Shown here: positions 36,067-45,408 of the stretch, piece after piece | Position numbering within the stretch: position 1 is the first letter of the stretch | Layout of the letters: each line of letters begins with the position of its first letter | Origin: Flavobacteriales bacterium | GTDB taxonomy: Bacteria > Bacteroidota > Bacteroidia > Flavobacteriales > Flavobacteriaceae | NCBI GenBank assembly: GCA_027067965.1 | Contig: JAMOUV010000007.1 | Location: 62,001-126,000, forward strand | DNA length: 64,000 nt | Direction of reading: 5' to 3' | Made by a program: the position numbers and the translations under genes | Notes under the pieces: model-generated | Database searches by the model: none | Told to the model about the DNA's origin: nothing | What the model saw: the letters and a program-made list of their open reading frames with translations, nothing else

Positions 36067-36912
36067 TTATTTCTCCCTAGTCAATGCACTTTCTCCCTCG
36101 AATTTTTTTAAATTATAATTATTGAATTCTCCGGACAAATGCAAATGGGATTTGCCCGACAAGGACATATTTATTTCGGCCGATTTGCCTTTTATGGAAG
36201 CATTAGACCGTTTTTGCAAATAGAAAACGGCTTGATTTTTTACCGTCATTCTAATGGCCTTAAATTCGGATTTATCCGTCATATGGGCTTCCACTTCATT
36301 CATATTTCCTCCTAAATTAAAATCGCAAGTATTTTCGCCTTTAGCGACCAAATTTTCACCTATTAATACACCTTCAATCTCCGATCCATCTTTCAAGCGC
36401 AAGAAACTTACCGGCACTTCCATATCCACTTCCAATTTGGACTTCCCTTTTAAATCCACAAGCAATGTATCGGAAATCATCATCTTCAGCTCGGCTTTGG
36501 CATAATCGTCCATCTCTATGGTGATTTTTTTAAATTTCAATTTATCCTCCATTTCCATCCGGGCATTTTCATGGAGTTGGATTGCATGCAAATCCTTGTC
36601 GGTAAAAATGGTGATATCAAATGCTTTTCTGCGAATAATTTTTTTGGTAGTATATATTTTCAATACACCTTCATTCACTTCCCATTTGAGCACTTCATGA
36701 AGATTTTCATCGGCCCGCAATTCGAGTGCTTCTTCGTCCACCGCTTGTTTGAGTTGAATCTTAAAATCTTCTCCGGCTTCTATCGCTTGAAAATCTTGTA
36801 ATGTATAAACCTTGGTAACCACCTCATGGTTTCCTTTGATTTTTTCCTTTTTTTGGGCAAACAAATGAAGGGAGACAAAAATAATGAATAGCGAAAAGAA
36901 CAATTTTTTCAT
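36067..36912 (-). CDS. Exported GIN domain (DUF2807) protein
   Basis: A 281-residue exported protein with a signal peptide (1-20, ending LFAQ) and a long beta-helix-like head GIN domain (DUF2807) covering most of the mature part. Diagnostic features are LQDFQAIEAGEDFKIQLKQ and then regular strands such as KITIEMDDYAKAELKM, TLLVDLKGKSKLEVDM, NLVAKGENTCDFNLGG and INMSLSGKSHLHLSG. Many Bacteroidota carry such genes, often near DUF4870 or PspC-like genes, and the role is unknown. It follows a DUF4870 gene with a 6-base gap, so the two share an operon. Confidence 0.88.
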   Translation of the reverse strand: MKKLFFSLFIIFVSLHLFAQKKEKIKGNHEVVTKVYTLQDFQAIEAGEDFKIQLKQAVDEEALELRADENLHEVLKWEVNEGVLKIYTTKKIIRRKAFDITIFTDKDLHAIQLHENARMEMEDKLKFKKITIEMDDYAKAELKMMISDTLLVDLKGKSKLEVDMEVPVSFLRLKDGSEIEGVLIGENLVAKGENTCDFNLGGNMNEVEAHMTDKSEFKAIRMTVKNQAVFYLQKRSNASIKGKSAEINMSLSGKSHLHLSGEFNNYNLKKFEGESALTREK

Positions 36913-36918
36913 AGTCTT

Positions 36919-37296
36919 TTATTTTATTAAACGTAAATTCAACGGATAACGATATATTTTTCCGTCCGCAGCCCGGATGGCTCCGATCACGGCAAATAAA
37001 ATGATAATGAACTCAAAAACCAGCAGTAGAGGAAGCAAGACTATTAAAAGCAAACCCAAAGTAACCACGCTTAATATAATTAAGATGATGAAATAAATGT
37101 AAAGACTCAATTGAAAATTTAGAACTTCCTTTCCGTTTTCATCAATAAATTTTGATTCGTCTTTTTTAATCAACCATAGTACCAAAGGCAAAAAAATACT
37201 ACCTAGGGCAAATAACCACGATCCGACAATTTGGGATAAATGCAATACGGCGGCATAGGTTTTTTCTTCTTGTGAAATTTTTTTAACTGGTTTCAT
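36919..37296 (-). CDS. DUF4870 small membrane protein
   Basis: A 125-residue inner-membrane protein. YAAVLHLSQIVGSWLFALGSIFLPLVLWLIKKD, then FIDENGKEVLNFQLSLYIYF, are the DUF4870 signature (a hydrophobic helix, a DENGK-type loop, then further helices). Three or four transmembrane helices are expected. It is the first gene of a two-gene operon with the GIN protein and is divergent from the DUF4442 gene. Function unknown. Confidence 0.9.
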   Translation of the reverse strand: MKPVKKISQEEKTYAAVLHLSQIVGSWLFALGSIFLPLVLWLIKKDESKFIDENGKEVLNFQLSLYIYFIILIILSVVTLGLLLIVLLPLLLVFEFIIILFAVIGAIRAADGKIYRYPLNLRLIK

Positions 37297-37344
37297 AGGA
37301 AATAGTGCTATTTTTACGATATTTATTTACAAATTACAAAAAAA

Positions 37345-37806
37345 ATGCCATACACTCCTTTTAAACTCAATTTATTTTTGCTCCGGAAAATTCCGATTGC
37401 ATTTTTAGCGGGTATCCGGGTAAAAGAATTATCGGAAAAGAAAGTATCCATATCGGTCAAACATGCTTGGTTGAATCAAAATCCTTTTCGTTCCATATAT
37501 TTCGGCGTGTTGGTAATGGCGGGAGAATTGAGTACGGGAATTCCGTTGTTTTTATTCTTGAAGAATAATAATTTTAATATGTCCATGCTAGTGGTCGAAC
37601 ATCATTCTTCATTCCATAAAAAAGCCACCGGTAGAATTTATTTTTCGTTTGATCAATTCGATAAAATCGAGCGGTATGTCAATCAAGCCCTAACTACCGG
37701 CGAAGCCACGCGTTTCGATTTGACCGTGAAAGGCATTAACAGCAAATCCGAAGTAATCGGTGAATTTACTTACACTTGGTCGATAAAAAAGAGAAGCGGA
37801 AATTAG
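37345..37806 (+). CDS. DUF4442 hotdog-fold protein, putative thioesterase
   Basis: A 153-residue cytosolic protein of the DUF4442 family, which has the hotdog fold of acyl-CoA thioesterases. The segment NPFRSIYFGVLVMAGELSTGIPLF fits the family centre (helix carrying the Asn/Tyr and the Glu), and HSSFHKKATGRIYFSF and SEVIGEFTYTWSIKK are later strands. Substrate and activity are not known. It converges with the SixA-like phosphatase gene with a 4-base gap. Confidence 0.85.
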   Translation: MPYTPFKLNLFLLRKIPIAFLAGIRVKELSEKKVSISVKHAWLNQNPFRSIYFGVLVMAGELSTGIPLFLFLKNNNFNMSMLVVEHHSSFHKKATGRIYFSFDQFDKIERYVNQALTTGEATRFDLTVKGINSKSEVIGEFTYTWSIKKRSGN

Positions 37807-37810
37807 GCAA

Positions 37811-38308
37811 TTAGTTTTTCTTCAACATTTTGGGTTCCAAATAAAGAATCTCCCTAAACTCTGCCAATGGAATATCTTCCCATTTGTCGGTTAAGAATTC
37901 CACACCGAAAACGCCCGAAGTCGGTAAATTCCAAATCGGCGGATGTTTATAGCGGTTTACCCAATCGGTCAAGTCGGGGTTATGCCCGATAATCATCACC
38001 GTGTTGATGTCATTTTCCAAGCCGTATAACAAATTATCCAAATCGTTTTCGTCGCCATGATAAACCAAGGGCTCAATCCGCATGGGAATCGTATTGTCCC
38101 ATATTTCATTTACTATTTTGGCGGTCATGCGAGCCCGTTTGGCAGGACTTGAAATAATTAAATCGGGTTTCAAATCGTTCATTTTCAAAAACTTGGCAAC
38201 CCGTTTTGTTCGCTTTTTCCCTTTTTTCAAAAGCGGGCGTTCTATATCTTTCCAGGTGGGATTTTCCCACGAAGATTTACCGTGACGCATAACAAAAACC
38301 CGTTTCAT
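37811..38308 (-). CDS. SixA-like histidine phosphatase
   Basis: A 165-residue phosphohistidine phosphatase-type protein. The RHG motif is in FVMRHGKSSW (Arg8, His9), the second core Arg in SSPAKRARMTA, and the second catalytic His in MIIGHNPDLTDWV. SixA in other bacteria removes phosphate from histidine-containing phosphotransfer proteins; the target here is unknown. Its ATG abuts the antiporter stop at 38309 with no gap, so it is the last gene of that operon. Confidence 0.9.
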   Translation of the reverse strand: MKRVFVMRHGKSSWENPTWKDIERPLLKKGKKRTKRVAKFLKMNDLKPDLIISSPAKRARMTAKIVNEIWDNTIPMRIEPLVYHGDENDLDNLLYGLENDINTVMIIGHNPDLTDWVNRYKHPPIWNLPTSGVFGVEFLTDKWEDIPLAEFREILYLEPKMLKKN

Positions 38309-39598
38309 TTATTCGTCTTTTTGTTCGAAATTATAAGGTCCCAAATGCCACCGGTCTTGCGATACATTTTTTTGCGAAAAAGAACCGTGATCGAATCGTT
38401 CCACCAATTCGAATTCTTCTTCGGTAGTTTTCTTACCGGTAATCAATAACCCGATCATCATTAAAAACGCCGATCCCAGAATTACAAAAGATATCACTTC
38501 TCCGAATTCATGAATTTTATACATCTCCGGAATCTTGAAAAATAACAATACCGTAATCAAACCGCGCGGTGCCATAAATACTTCCGGAAATAAACTGCTA
38601 CTTTTATAAAAAATCTTCAAATTTATATACCGCACCAAAAAGGTGAGCAATAATATCAGCATGCCTAAAACAATTACACCGGGATTACCCATTGCAGAAA
38701 TGTCAATGGTCATGCCGAAAACCACAAAGAAAAAAGTTCTAATCAAAAAAGCGGTTTCAAATGTAATAAGTTTGAATTGTTCTTTCACCTCCTCGATTTT
38801 CTCTTCCACATATAATTTCTTTAAAAAACCCCGGAAAAAAACATGATAATTCTCCAGCATCAAACCGAAAATTAATATGAGTATTAAAGATGAAAGGTGT
38901 AAAATTTTTCCGGCAATAAATAAAGCCATCAGAATAGAGAGAAACAAAAAGAATTTGACTTTGGTTGAAATATGTTCGAACAAAAAAATCAATACATATC
39001 CTACTACCAACGATACTACCAACGTGATAAGCATACCGAATGAAACTTCTTTAATCACATTTCCACCCGCTTCGGGAATCATCAACACGATATCGAATAA
39101 TAAGATTCCCAAAATATCACTGAAGGTGGATTCGTAAATCAAAAATTCCTTTTTTTCTTCATCCAAATTCATCACACTGGGAATCACAATTGCGCTACTC
39201 ACTACCGATAATGGAATGGCATTTAAATAGGCCACATAGAAATCTTCCGTCAAACCCAAATAATATACCATGGCGGCAATGGCAAATGAAGTGATTAATA
39301 AAATAATAAGTGCGGTAAAAAACGCTTTTAAAATAACAGGTAATTTTTTACGAGATAATTTTAAATCCAAAGCCGCTTCCAATACGATTAATAGTAAACC
39401 GATTAATCCTAACACACTAACAATTACATGCAAATCGGGCACGGGAATGCCCCACATTCGCATCAAGTAATGAATTCCTATACCCGATCCGATTAATAAA
39501 ATAACCGAAGGAATACGCAATTTATATGAAACAATATCGAATATGTATGAAAAGATAATCAGTAAACTCAAGGCCAAGATAAGATAATAAGCGTTCAT
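38309..39598 (-). CDS. Cation:proton antiporter (CPA family)
   Basis: A 429-residue inner-membrane antiporter with about 12 hydrophobic helices. Features: LRIPSVILLIGSGIGIHYL at the start, LIVLEAALDLKLS (the family's LFxxGL-like block), and YESTFSDILGILLFDIVL, where an Asp lies within the membrane and probably forms part of the ion path. The cytosolic tail after residue 395 is charged and short (no TrkA domain). It swaps Na+ or K+ for protons to control pH or volume; the exact ion is not shown. It follows dgkA by 10 bases. Confidence 0.88.
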   Translation of the reverse strand: MNAYYLILALSLLIIFSYIFDIVSYKLRIPSVILLIGSGIGIHYLMRMWGIPVPDLHVIVSVLGLIGLLLIVLEAALDLKLSRKKLPVILKAFFTALIILLITSFAIAAMVYYLGLTEDFYVAYLNAIPLSVVSSAIVIPSVMNLDEEKKEFLIYESTFSDILGILLFDIVLMIPEAGGNVIKEVSFGMLITLVVSLVVGYVLIFLFEHISTKVKFFLFLSILMALFIAGKILHLSSLILILIFGLMLENYHVFFRGFLKKLYVEEKIEEVKEQFKLITFETAFLIRTFFFVVFGMTIDISAMGNPGVIVLGMLILLLTFLVRYINLKIFYKSSSLFPEVFMAPRGLITVLLFFKIPEMYKIHEFGEVISFVILGSAFLMMIGLLITGKKTTEEEFELVERFDHGSFSQKNVSQDRWHLGPYNFEQKDE

Positions 39599-39608
39599 TA
39601 CGATATGT

Positions 39609-39974
39609 TTAAATATGATTTAAAATTAATAAAATATATGCAATAAATGACATTATAGCCGCCCAACCCACCGCTCCTGCCGATAAATCCTTAATATCGC
39701 GAATGCGATTATCCCATTCCGGCGATACCACGTCGCACAATCGTTCGATGGCCGTATTGAGGGTTTCGGTGGTAAAAATCAATCCCCATGCAAGGAAAAA
39801 TACGGTCCATTCTACATTGGTAAATCCCAAATAATAAGAAAAACCCGAGGTCAGAAGAAACAGTACAAATTGAACTTGTATGCTATCTTCGCCGGTAAGC
39901 ATCAAATACATGCCGCGGAATACATAGGCAAATGCCTTTATTCGACCGAGAACAAATTTCATCATACTTTTCAT
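39609..39974 (-). CDS. dgkA: Diacylglycerol kinase (undecaprenol kinase type)
   Basis: A 121-residue inner-membrane kinase with three transmembrane helices. The family signature is ETLNTAIERLCDVVSPEW followed by IRDIKDLSAGAV, holding the catalytic Glu and the magnesium-binding residues. It phosphorylates diacylglycerol or undecaprenol to recycle lipid carriers for cell-wall and capsule synthesis. The start overlaps the end of the upstream methyltransferase by 4 bases (ATGA type), so translation is coupled. The antiporter follows 10 bases later. Confidence 0.94.
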   Translation of the reverse strand: MKSMMKFVLGRIKAFAYVFRGMYLMLTGEDSIQVQFVLFLLTSGFSYYLGFTNVEWTVFFLAWGLIFTTETLNTAIERLCDVVSPEWDNRIRDIKDLSAGAVGWAAIMSFIAYILLILNHI

Positions 39975-40708
39975 TTCAAATTACTTAACTTGTTGGCTTT
40001 GAACATCTTTACCAAAATATCTCCTTCGGTATCATATTTCACTATTTGGGTCTCGAAACCGTATTTTTCCGCCAAATGACCGAAAGTATGCGGATCAAAA
40101 TATAACCAAGGAAAAGATTCGTTACACATATTTTTATATTTCAAATAAAAAGTAACTTCCCCGTAATAATGGTCCAAGGGCAAAGGTTTATTATAGACAT
40201 AATATACATATGAAATATCTGACATGTGAATCAATACTTGACCGTTTTCATTCAATAAATGCCGGATTCTCAGAAAAAAATCTTCGGCCCTTTCCAAGGT
40301 GCCCATAATTCCGCCTCCGTTCATTAACAATAAAATCGTATCGAATTTTCTTCCGGGTGAATAGCCGAAAAAATCTTCATTGACAATATTTCGAATTCCT
40401 TGTGCTTCCATTGCCAGACAGGCATATTCCGATTTATCTAATGCGGTTACCGTTTTGCCGATGGATTGTAAATATTTGCTATGAATACCGCTTCCCGCTC
40501 CCACATCCAATATGCGGCCGTAGGACATTTCCAATGCAATTTTTTCATGTGCGGGCATTTGGTCGTAATTACGAAACAAATAATCGATACGCAATATTTC
40601 GGGAGGAGAAATACTCGTCCAAGTGATTAAATTTTCCGGTTCGCCGCGCACATAATCCCACATGGCCCGGCCGAACAAATCCCGATATAGAGTTCGATTG
40701 AAATTCAT
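39971..40708 (-). CDS. Class I SAM-dependent methyltransferase
   Basis: A 245-residue cytosolic protein. The SAM motif is RILDVGAGSGIHSKYL (motif I), with VTALDKSEYACLAME as motif II and FDTILLLMNGGGIMG and LLNENGQVLIHMSD as later motifs. The frame extends to a TTG at 40723, but the ATG at 40708 lies just past the rpoC-operon terminator and gives MNFNRTLYRDLFG. The substrate is unknown. It is the first gene of the dgkA, antiporter and sixA group. Confidence 0.88.
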   Translation of the reverse strand: MNFNRTLYRDLFGRAMWDYVRGEPENLITWTSISPPEILRIDYLFRNYDQMPAHEKIALEMSYGRILDVGAGSGIHSKYLQSIGKTVTALDKSEYACLAMEAQGIRNIVNEDFFGYSPGRKFDTILLLMNGGGIMGTLERAEDFFLRIRHLLNENGQVLIHMSDISYVYYVYNKPLPLDHYYGEVTFYLKYKNMCNESFPWLYFDPHTFGHLAEKYGFETQIVKYDTEGDILVKMFKANKLSNLK

Positions 40709-40725
40709 TAGGTAAAAATACAAAA

Positions 40726-40747
40726 AAAGACGCCCGGAGGCGTCTTT
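40726..40747 (-). terminator. Terminator of the rpoB-rpoC-DUF3467 operon
   Basis: AAAGACGCC (40726-40734) and GGCGTCTTT (40739-40747) form a perfect 9-base stem with a CGGA loop. On the minus strand it is followed by a T run. It lies just after the DUF3467 stop. Confidence 0.92.
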
Positions 40748-40752
40748 GTCTT

Positions 40753-41067
40753 TTATGCTTCACCTTGCGGTCCGAAATTTACCGGCGGACCTTGGTGTTT
40801 GTCGTCATATTCTTTGATCACACCGTGAGTGGCCTCAAATCGACGGATATTCTCTTGCAATGCCCTAAGAAATTTTTTGGCATGCTGCGGAGTCAAAATT
40901 ACCCGGGAGCGAACTTTTGCCTTTTGAACGCCCGGCATAATGCTCACGAAGTCTATCACGAATTCCGATACCGAATGGTTGATGATGGCCAAATTGCTGT
41001 AAATACCCATGGCCGTTTCATCGGTTAATTCGATATTTATCGGATTTTTTTTCGGTTGATTGCTCAT
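40753..41067 (-). CDS. DUF3467 protein coupled to rpoC
   Basis: A 104-residue cytosolic protein of the DUF3467 family. Motifs: [33 protein letters not shown] and [21 protein letters not shown]. The ATG at 41067 overlaps the rpoC TGA as ATGA, so it is translated by termination-reinitiation from the rpoC message. Its position at the end of the rplKAJL-rpoBC run is a Bacteroidota habit as far as known, which suggests a role with RNA polymerase or ribosomes, but no function is established. A strong terminator follows. Confidence 0.9.
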   Translation of the reverse strand: MSNQPKKNPINIELTDETAMGIYSNLAIINHSVSEFVIDFVSIMPGVQKAKVRSRVILTPQHAKKFLRALQENIRRFEATHGVIKEYDDKHQGPPVNFGPQGEA

Positions 41068-44000
41068 AATTCTTTTACTTTAAAATGAACGGCTTCTTTT
41101 TCCGATTGTTCTTCATCTCCGACAATAATTTTCTCGAATAAGCGCATACCGGTTCCGGCCGGGATTTTCTTACCCACTATCACATTTTCTTTCAATCCTT
41201 CCAAGTAATCCACTTTGGCTTCGATTGCCGCTTGGTTCAATACTTTGGTGGTTTCTTGGAATGATGCGGCCGAAATCCACGACTTGGTTTCAAGGGCTGC
41301 TCGTGTGATACCTTGCAATACCGGTACGGCCGTAGCCGGAACGGCATCCCGTACCACAGGCGGCTTTTTGTCTTCCCGTTTTAAGCGGGATACTTCGTCG
41401 CGCCATTCGCGCAGGGAGATAATGGCCCCTGCTTTCAGGCGATCGGAATCTCCCGGATCTTCGACAACCTTCATGTTATGGATTCGGTCGTTTTCTTCGA
41501 TGAAATCGTCTTTATGAACCAATTGGTCGGGTAAGAAATTCGTATCACCGGGTTCCACAATGCGTACTTTACGCATCATTTGCCTTACTACAATTTCGAA
41601 ATGCTTGTCGTTGATAGCCACATTCTGACGGCGATAAACTTCTTGTATTTCATTGACCAAATATTGCTGCACGGCAGAGATACCCTTAATCTTCAGGATA
41701 TCGTTAGGCGTGATAGCACCGTCGGATAACGGAGTACCGGCTTTTACGAAATCATTTTCCTGAACCAAGAGCATTTGACTGGAAAGTTTAACCATGTATT
41801 TTTTCTTCTCTCCGGACTTGCTTTCCACTATAATTTCACGGTTACCCCGTTTGATTTTTCCGAATTTCACAATACCGTCAATTTCGGAAACCACAGCGGG
41901 ATTGGAAGGATTACGGGCTTCGAACAATTCGGTTACCCGCGGCAAACCACCCGTAATATCGCCTGCACGAGCCGAACGTCGCGGTATTTTGGCAATAATG
42001 GTTCCGGGTTCGATAATTTCTCCTTCTTTTACGGTTAAGCGGGCGCCGGTAGGCAAGTTATATACACGCAATACTTCTTCGGTTTTAGGATCCACAATGT
42101 TGATGGCCGGAAGAAGTTTATTATTTTTCGTTTCTATAATTACTATTTCCTTCTTATGGGTAGATTCATCGATTTCGATATTATAGTTGATACCTTCCAC
42201 CAATTTGTCATACACTACTTTACCACCTACTTCCGAAATAATTAATGAGTTATGCGGATCCCATTCGGCTATTACTTCCCCGCGCAAGACTTTTTCGCCC
42301 GATTTTTTGTATAAATACGAACCGTAATACAGTGGATGTTTGCTCAATACATGACCTGTTTTTTCACTGATAATCTTCACTTCGGAAGTACGTGAAATCA
42401 CAATATCCACTTTTTCCCCGTCCTGATCTTTCCCTTGGATGGTGCGCAGGTCGTTTATTTCGAGTATGCCATCGAATTTAGCCACAATTTTGGATTCTTC
42501 GGCTACCGATCCGGCCACCCCACCTTGGTGGAATGTACGCAAGGTTAATTGGGTACCGGGTTCCCCGATGGATTGAGCGGCGATCACACCTACCGCTTCA
42601 CCCAATTGCACCATTTTACCGGTAGCCAGGTTACGGCCGTAGCATTTGGCACACACACCTCGTTTGGCTTCGCAAGTAAGAGGCGAACGAACTTCCACAT
42701 ATTCAATTCCAGCTTCTTCTATTTTCTTTACAATGGGCTCGGTTATCTCTTCTCCTTCTTTGATAATCAATTCACCCGTTGTAGGATGATATAAATCGTC
42801 GAGAATTACACGGCCCAATATTCTTTCTCCCAAGGTTTCGACAATCTCATTGTTTTTCTTCAAAGCGGTAATACGAATACCTCGCAAGGTACCGCAGTCC
42901 TCTTCGTTAATAACCACATCTTGCGACACATCCACTAACCGGCGTGTCAAGTAACCGGCATCGGCGGTTTTTAAAGCCGTATCGGCCAAACCTTTACGGG
43001 CACCGTGAGTGGAAATAAAATATTCTTGAATGGATAATCCTTCTTTAAAGTTAGATAGAATCGGATTTTCAATAACTTCACCGCCTCCCGCAGTGGATTT
43101 TTTCGGTTTAGCCATCAAACCACGCATTCCGATCAACTGACGAATTTGTTCTTTCGATCCACGCGCGCCGGAATGCAACATCATATAGACCGAATTGAAT
43201 CCTTGGTCGTCTTCTTCCAATTTGCGCATAACCACTTCAATCAATCGTGTATTGGCATGCGACCAAACGTCAATGGTTTTGTTATAACGTTCTTTTTTGG
43301 TAATATTACCATGTTCATATTGTTCCCATATTTCTTCCACCTCTTTTTTGGCTTCTTCCAAAATGGCCTTCTTCTCTTCGGGCACTTCAATATTGGACAA
43401 ACTAAACGATAATCCTCCTTCGAAGGCCTTCATAAATCCTGATTTTTTGATTTTATCCAGAAAATCGGCCGTAGTAGGAATATCGGTTTTCTTTAAAACT
43501 TTGGTAATAATTTTTTTCAATTGCTTTTTGGTAAGCAAATCGTTTATATACCCTACCCCTTCAGGCACCCATTCGTTGAATAATACGCGACCGGGAGTAG
43601 TTTTAACCAAGCGTTCGACTTTTTCGCCTTTCTCATTTATATCATGTACTTTACATATGATTTGTGCATGCAAATCCACTTTCCCGTAATCCAATGCCAA
43701 TTTCACTTCTTCGGCACTATAAAAGGTCATCCCTTCACCTTTGACCGGATGCTCGGGTGTGGATTTTCTCTCTTTGGTCAAATAATATAAGCCCAAAACC
43801 ATGTCTTGAGAAGGGACGGTAATGGGTTCTCCGTTAGCCGGATTCAAAATATTTTGGGATGCTAGCATCAATAGATGCGATTCCAAGATGGCTTCCGGAC
43901 CCAAAGGCAGGTGAACGGCCATTTGGTCACCGTCGAAGTCGGCATTGAAGGCCGTACAGACCAAAGGGTGCAATTGAATGGCCTTTCCTTCAATCAATTT

Positions 44001-45365
44001 GGGCTGGAATGCTTGGATTCCCAGACGGTGCAAAGTAGGCGCCCGGTTCAACAATACAGGATGTCCTTTCAAAACTTCTTCCAAGATATCCCATACCACA
44101 GGATCGCGGCGATCGATGATTTTTTTAGCCGATTTAACGGTTTTTACAATGCCTCGTTCCATCAACCGGCGGGCAATGAAGGGTTTATATAATTCGGCCG
44201 CCATGTCTTTGGGAATACCCGTTTCATACATTTTCAATTCCGGGCCGACAACAATAACCGAACGGGCCGAATAATCCACACGTTTACCTAACAAATTTTG
44301 ACGGAAACGCCCTTGTTTACCTTTCAAACTGTCGGACAAGGATTTCAAAGGACGATTCGATTCGGTCTTTACAGCCGTTGATTTACGGGTATTATCGAAT
44401 AATGAATCGACTGCTTCCTGAAGCATACGTTTTTCGTTACGCAAAATCACTTCGGGTGCTTTGATGCTCATCAAGCGTTTTAACCGGTTGTTTCGGATAA
44501 TCACCCGGCGGTATAAATCGTTGAGGTCCGAAGTGGCAAATCTTCCGCCGTCCAGCGGCACCAACGGCCGTAATTCGGGCGGAATCACGGGGATGATGCT
44601 CATAATCATCCATTCGGGACGGTTTTCCCTTCTTTTATTGGCCTCACGAAACGCCTCGACGACTTGCAATCGTTTTAATGCTTCCGTACGCCGTTGTTTG
44701 GATGTCTCATGTTTGCTGGCATATCGTAATTCATACGATAATTCATCCAAATCGATTTTTGCTAATAATTCCCGCAGGGCTTCCGCACCCATTTTGGCAA
44801 TAAATTTATTAGGGTCGTCATCCGGCAAGTATTTATTTTCTTCCGGAAGCAAATCCAAAATTTGCAAATATTCTTCTTCGGTTAATAAATCCATTTTTTT
44901 CAATGGTTTGCCTTCCGGAGTTACGGCTTCGCCGGGTTGAATGACCACATATCGCTCATAATAGACAATGGATTCGAGTTTTTTTCCGGGAATACCGAGT
45001 AAATAGGCAATCTTGTTAGGATTGGAACGAAAATACCAAATATGGGCCACCGGGACTACCAATTCAATGTGTCCCATTCGTTCGCGACGCACTTTCTTCT
45101 CGGTAACTTCCACCCCGCAGCGGTCACAAACAACTCCTTTATATCTGATTCGTTTATACTTGCCACATGCACATTCATAGTCTTTTACCGGCCCGAAAAT
45201 TCTTTCACAAAATAATCCGTCTCTCTCGGGCTTGTGCGTGCGGTAATTAATGGTTTCGGGTTTTAAAACTTCTCCGTGAGACATTTGTTTGATCACGTCG
45301 GGAGAAGCCAATCCGATTGAAATCCTATCGAATTTGATGATTTTTTGCTCTCTTTTTCTAGCCAT
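41064..45365 (-). CDS. rpoC: RNA polymerase beta' subunit
   Basis: The catalytic beta' subunit, 1433 residues. The N-terminal zinc site is Cys65, Cys67, Cys80 and Cys83 ([20 protein letters not shown]). The active-site Asp triad is in [12 protein letters not shown]. The second zinc site is [16 protein letters not shown], and [18 protein letters not shown] is the bridge/trigger region. The length and layout are normal, with no large lineage insert beyond those usual for Bacteroidota. It starts 43 bases after rpoB. The stop overlaps the DUF3467 start. Confidence 0.98.
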   Translation of the reverse strand: MARKREQKIIKFDRISIGLASPDVIKQMSHGEVLKPETINYRTHKPERDGLFCERIFGPVKDYECACGKYKRIRYKGVVCDRCGVEVTEKKVRRERMGHIELVVPVAHIWYFRSNPNKIAYLLGIPGKKLESIVYYERYVVIQPGEAVTPEGKPLKKMDLLTEEEYLQILDLLPEENKYLPDDDPNKFIAKMGAEALRELLAKIDLDELSYELRYASKHETSKQRRTEALKRLQVVEAFREANKRRENRPEWMIMSIIPVIPPELRPLVPLDGGRFATSDLNDLYRRVIIRNNRLKRLMSIKAPEVILRNEKRMLQEAVDSLFDNTRKSTAVKTESNRPLKSLSDSLKGKQGRFRQNLLGKRVDYSARSVIVVGPELKMYETGIPKDMAAELYKPFIARRLMERGIVKTVKSAKKIIDRRDPVVWDILEEVLKGHPVLLNRAPTLHRLGIQAFQPKLIEGKAIQLHPLVCTAFNADFDGDQMAVHLPLGPEAILESHLLMLASQNILNPANGEPITVPSQDMVLGLYYLTKERKSTPEHPVKGEGMTFYSAEEVKLALDYGKVDLHAQIICKVHDINEKGEKVERLVKTTPGRVLFNEWVPEGVGYINDLLTKKQLKKIITKVLKKTDIPTTADFLDKIKKSGFMKAFEGGLSFSLSNIEVPEEKKAILEEAKKEVEEIWEQYEHGNITKKERYNKTIDVWSHANTRLIEVVMRKLEEDDQGFNSVYMMLHSGARGSKEQIRQLIGMRGLMAKPKKSTAGGGEVIENPILSNFKEGLSIQEYFISTHGARKGLADTALKTADAGYLTRRLVDVSQDVVINEEDCGTLRGIRITALKKNNEIVETLGERILGRVILDDLYHPTTGELIIKEGEEITEPIVKKIEEAGIEYVEVRSPLTCEAKRGVCAKCYGRNLATGKMVQLGEAVGVIAAQSIGEPGTQLTLRTFHQGGVAGSVAEESKIVAKFDGILEINDLRTIQGKDQDGEKVDIVISRTSEVKIISEKTGHVLSKHPLYYGSYLYKKSGEKVLRGEVIAEWDPHNSLIISEVGGKVVYDKLVEGINYNIEIDESTHKKEIVIIETKNNKLLPAINIVDPKTEEVLRVYNLPTGARLTVKEGEIIEPGTIIAKIPRRSARAGDITGGLPRVTELFEARNPSNPAVVSEIDGIVKFGKIKRGNREIIVESKSGEKKKYMVKLSSQMLLVQENDFVKAGTPLSDGAITPNDILKIKGISAVQQYLVNEIQEVYRRQNVAINDKHFEIVVRQMMRKVRIVEPGDTNFLPDQLVHKDDFIEENDRIHNMKVVEDPGDSDRLKAGAIISLREWRDEVSRLKREDKKPPVVRDAVPATAVPVLQGITRAALETKSWISAASFQETTKVLNQAAIEAKVDYLEGLKENVIVGKKIPAGTGMRLFEKIIVGDEEQSEKEAVHFKVKEL

Positions 45366-45408
45366 AATTTTTTAAATGATTAGCGGTTGGTTAAATAGGA
45401 TAACTAAA

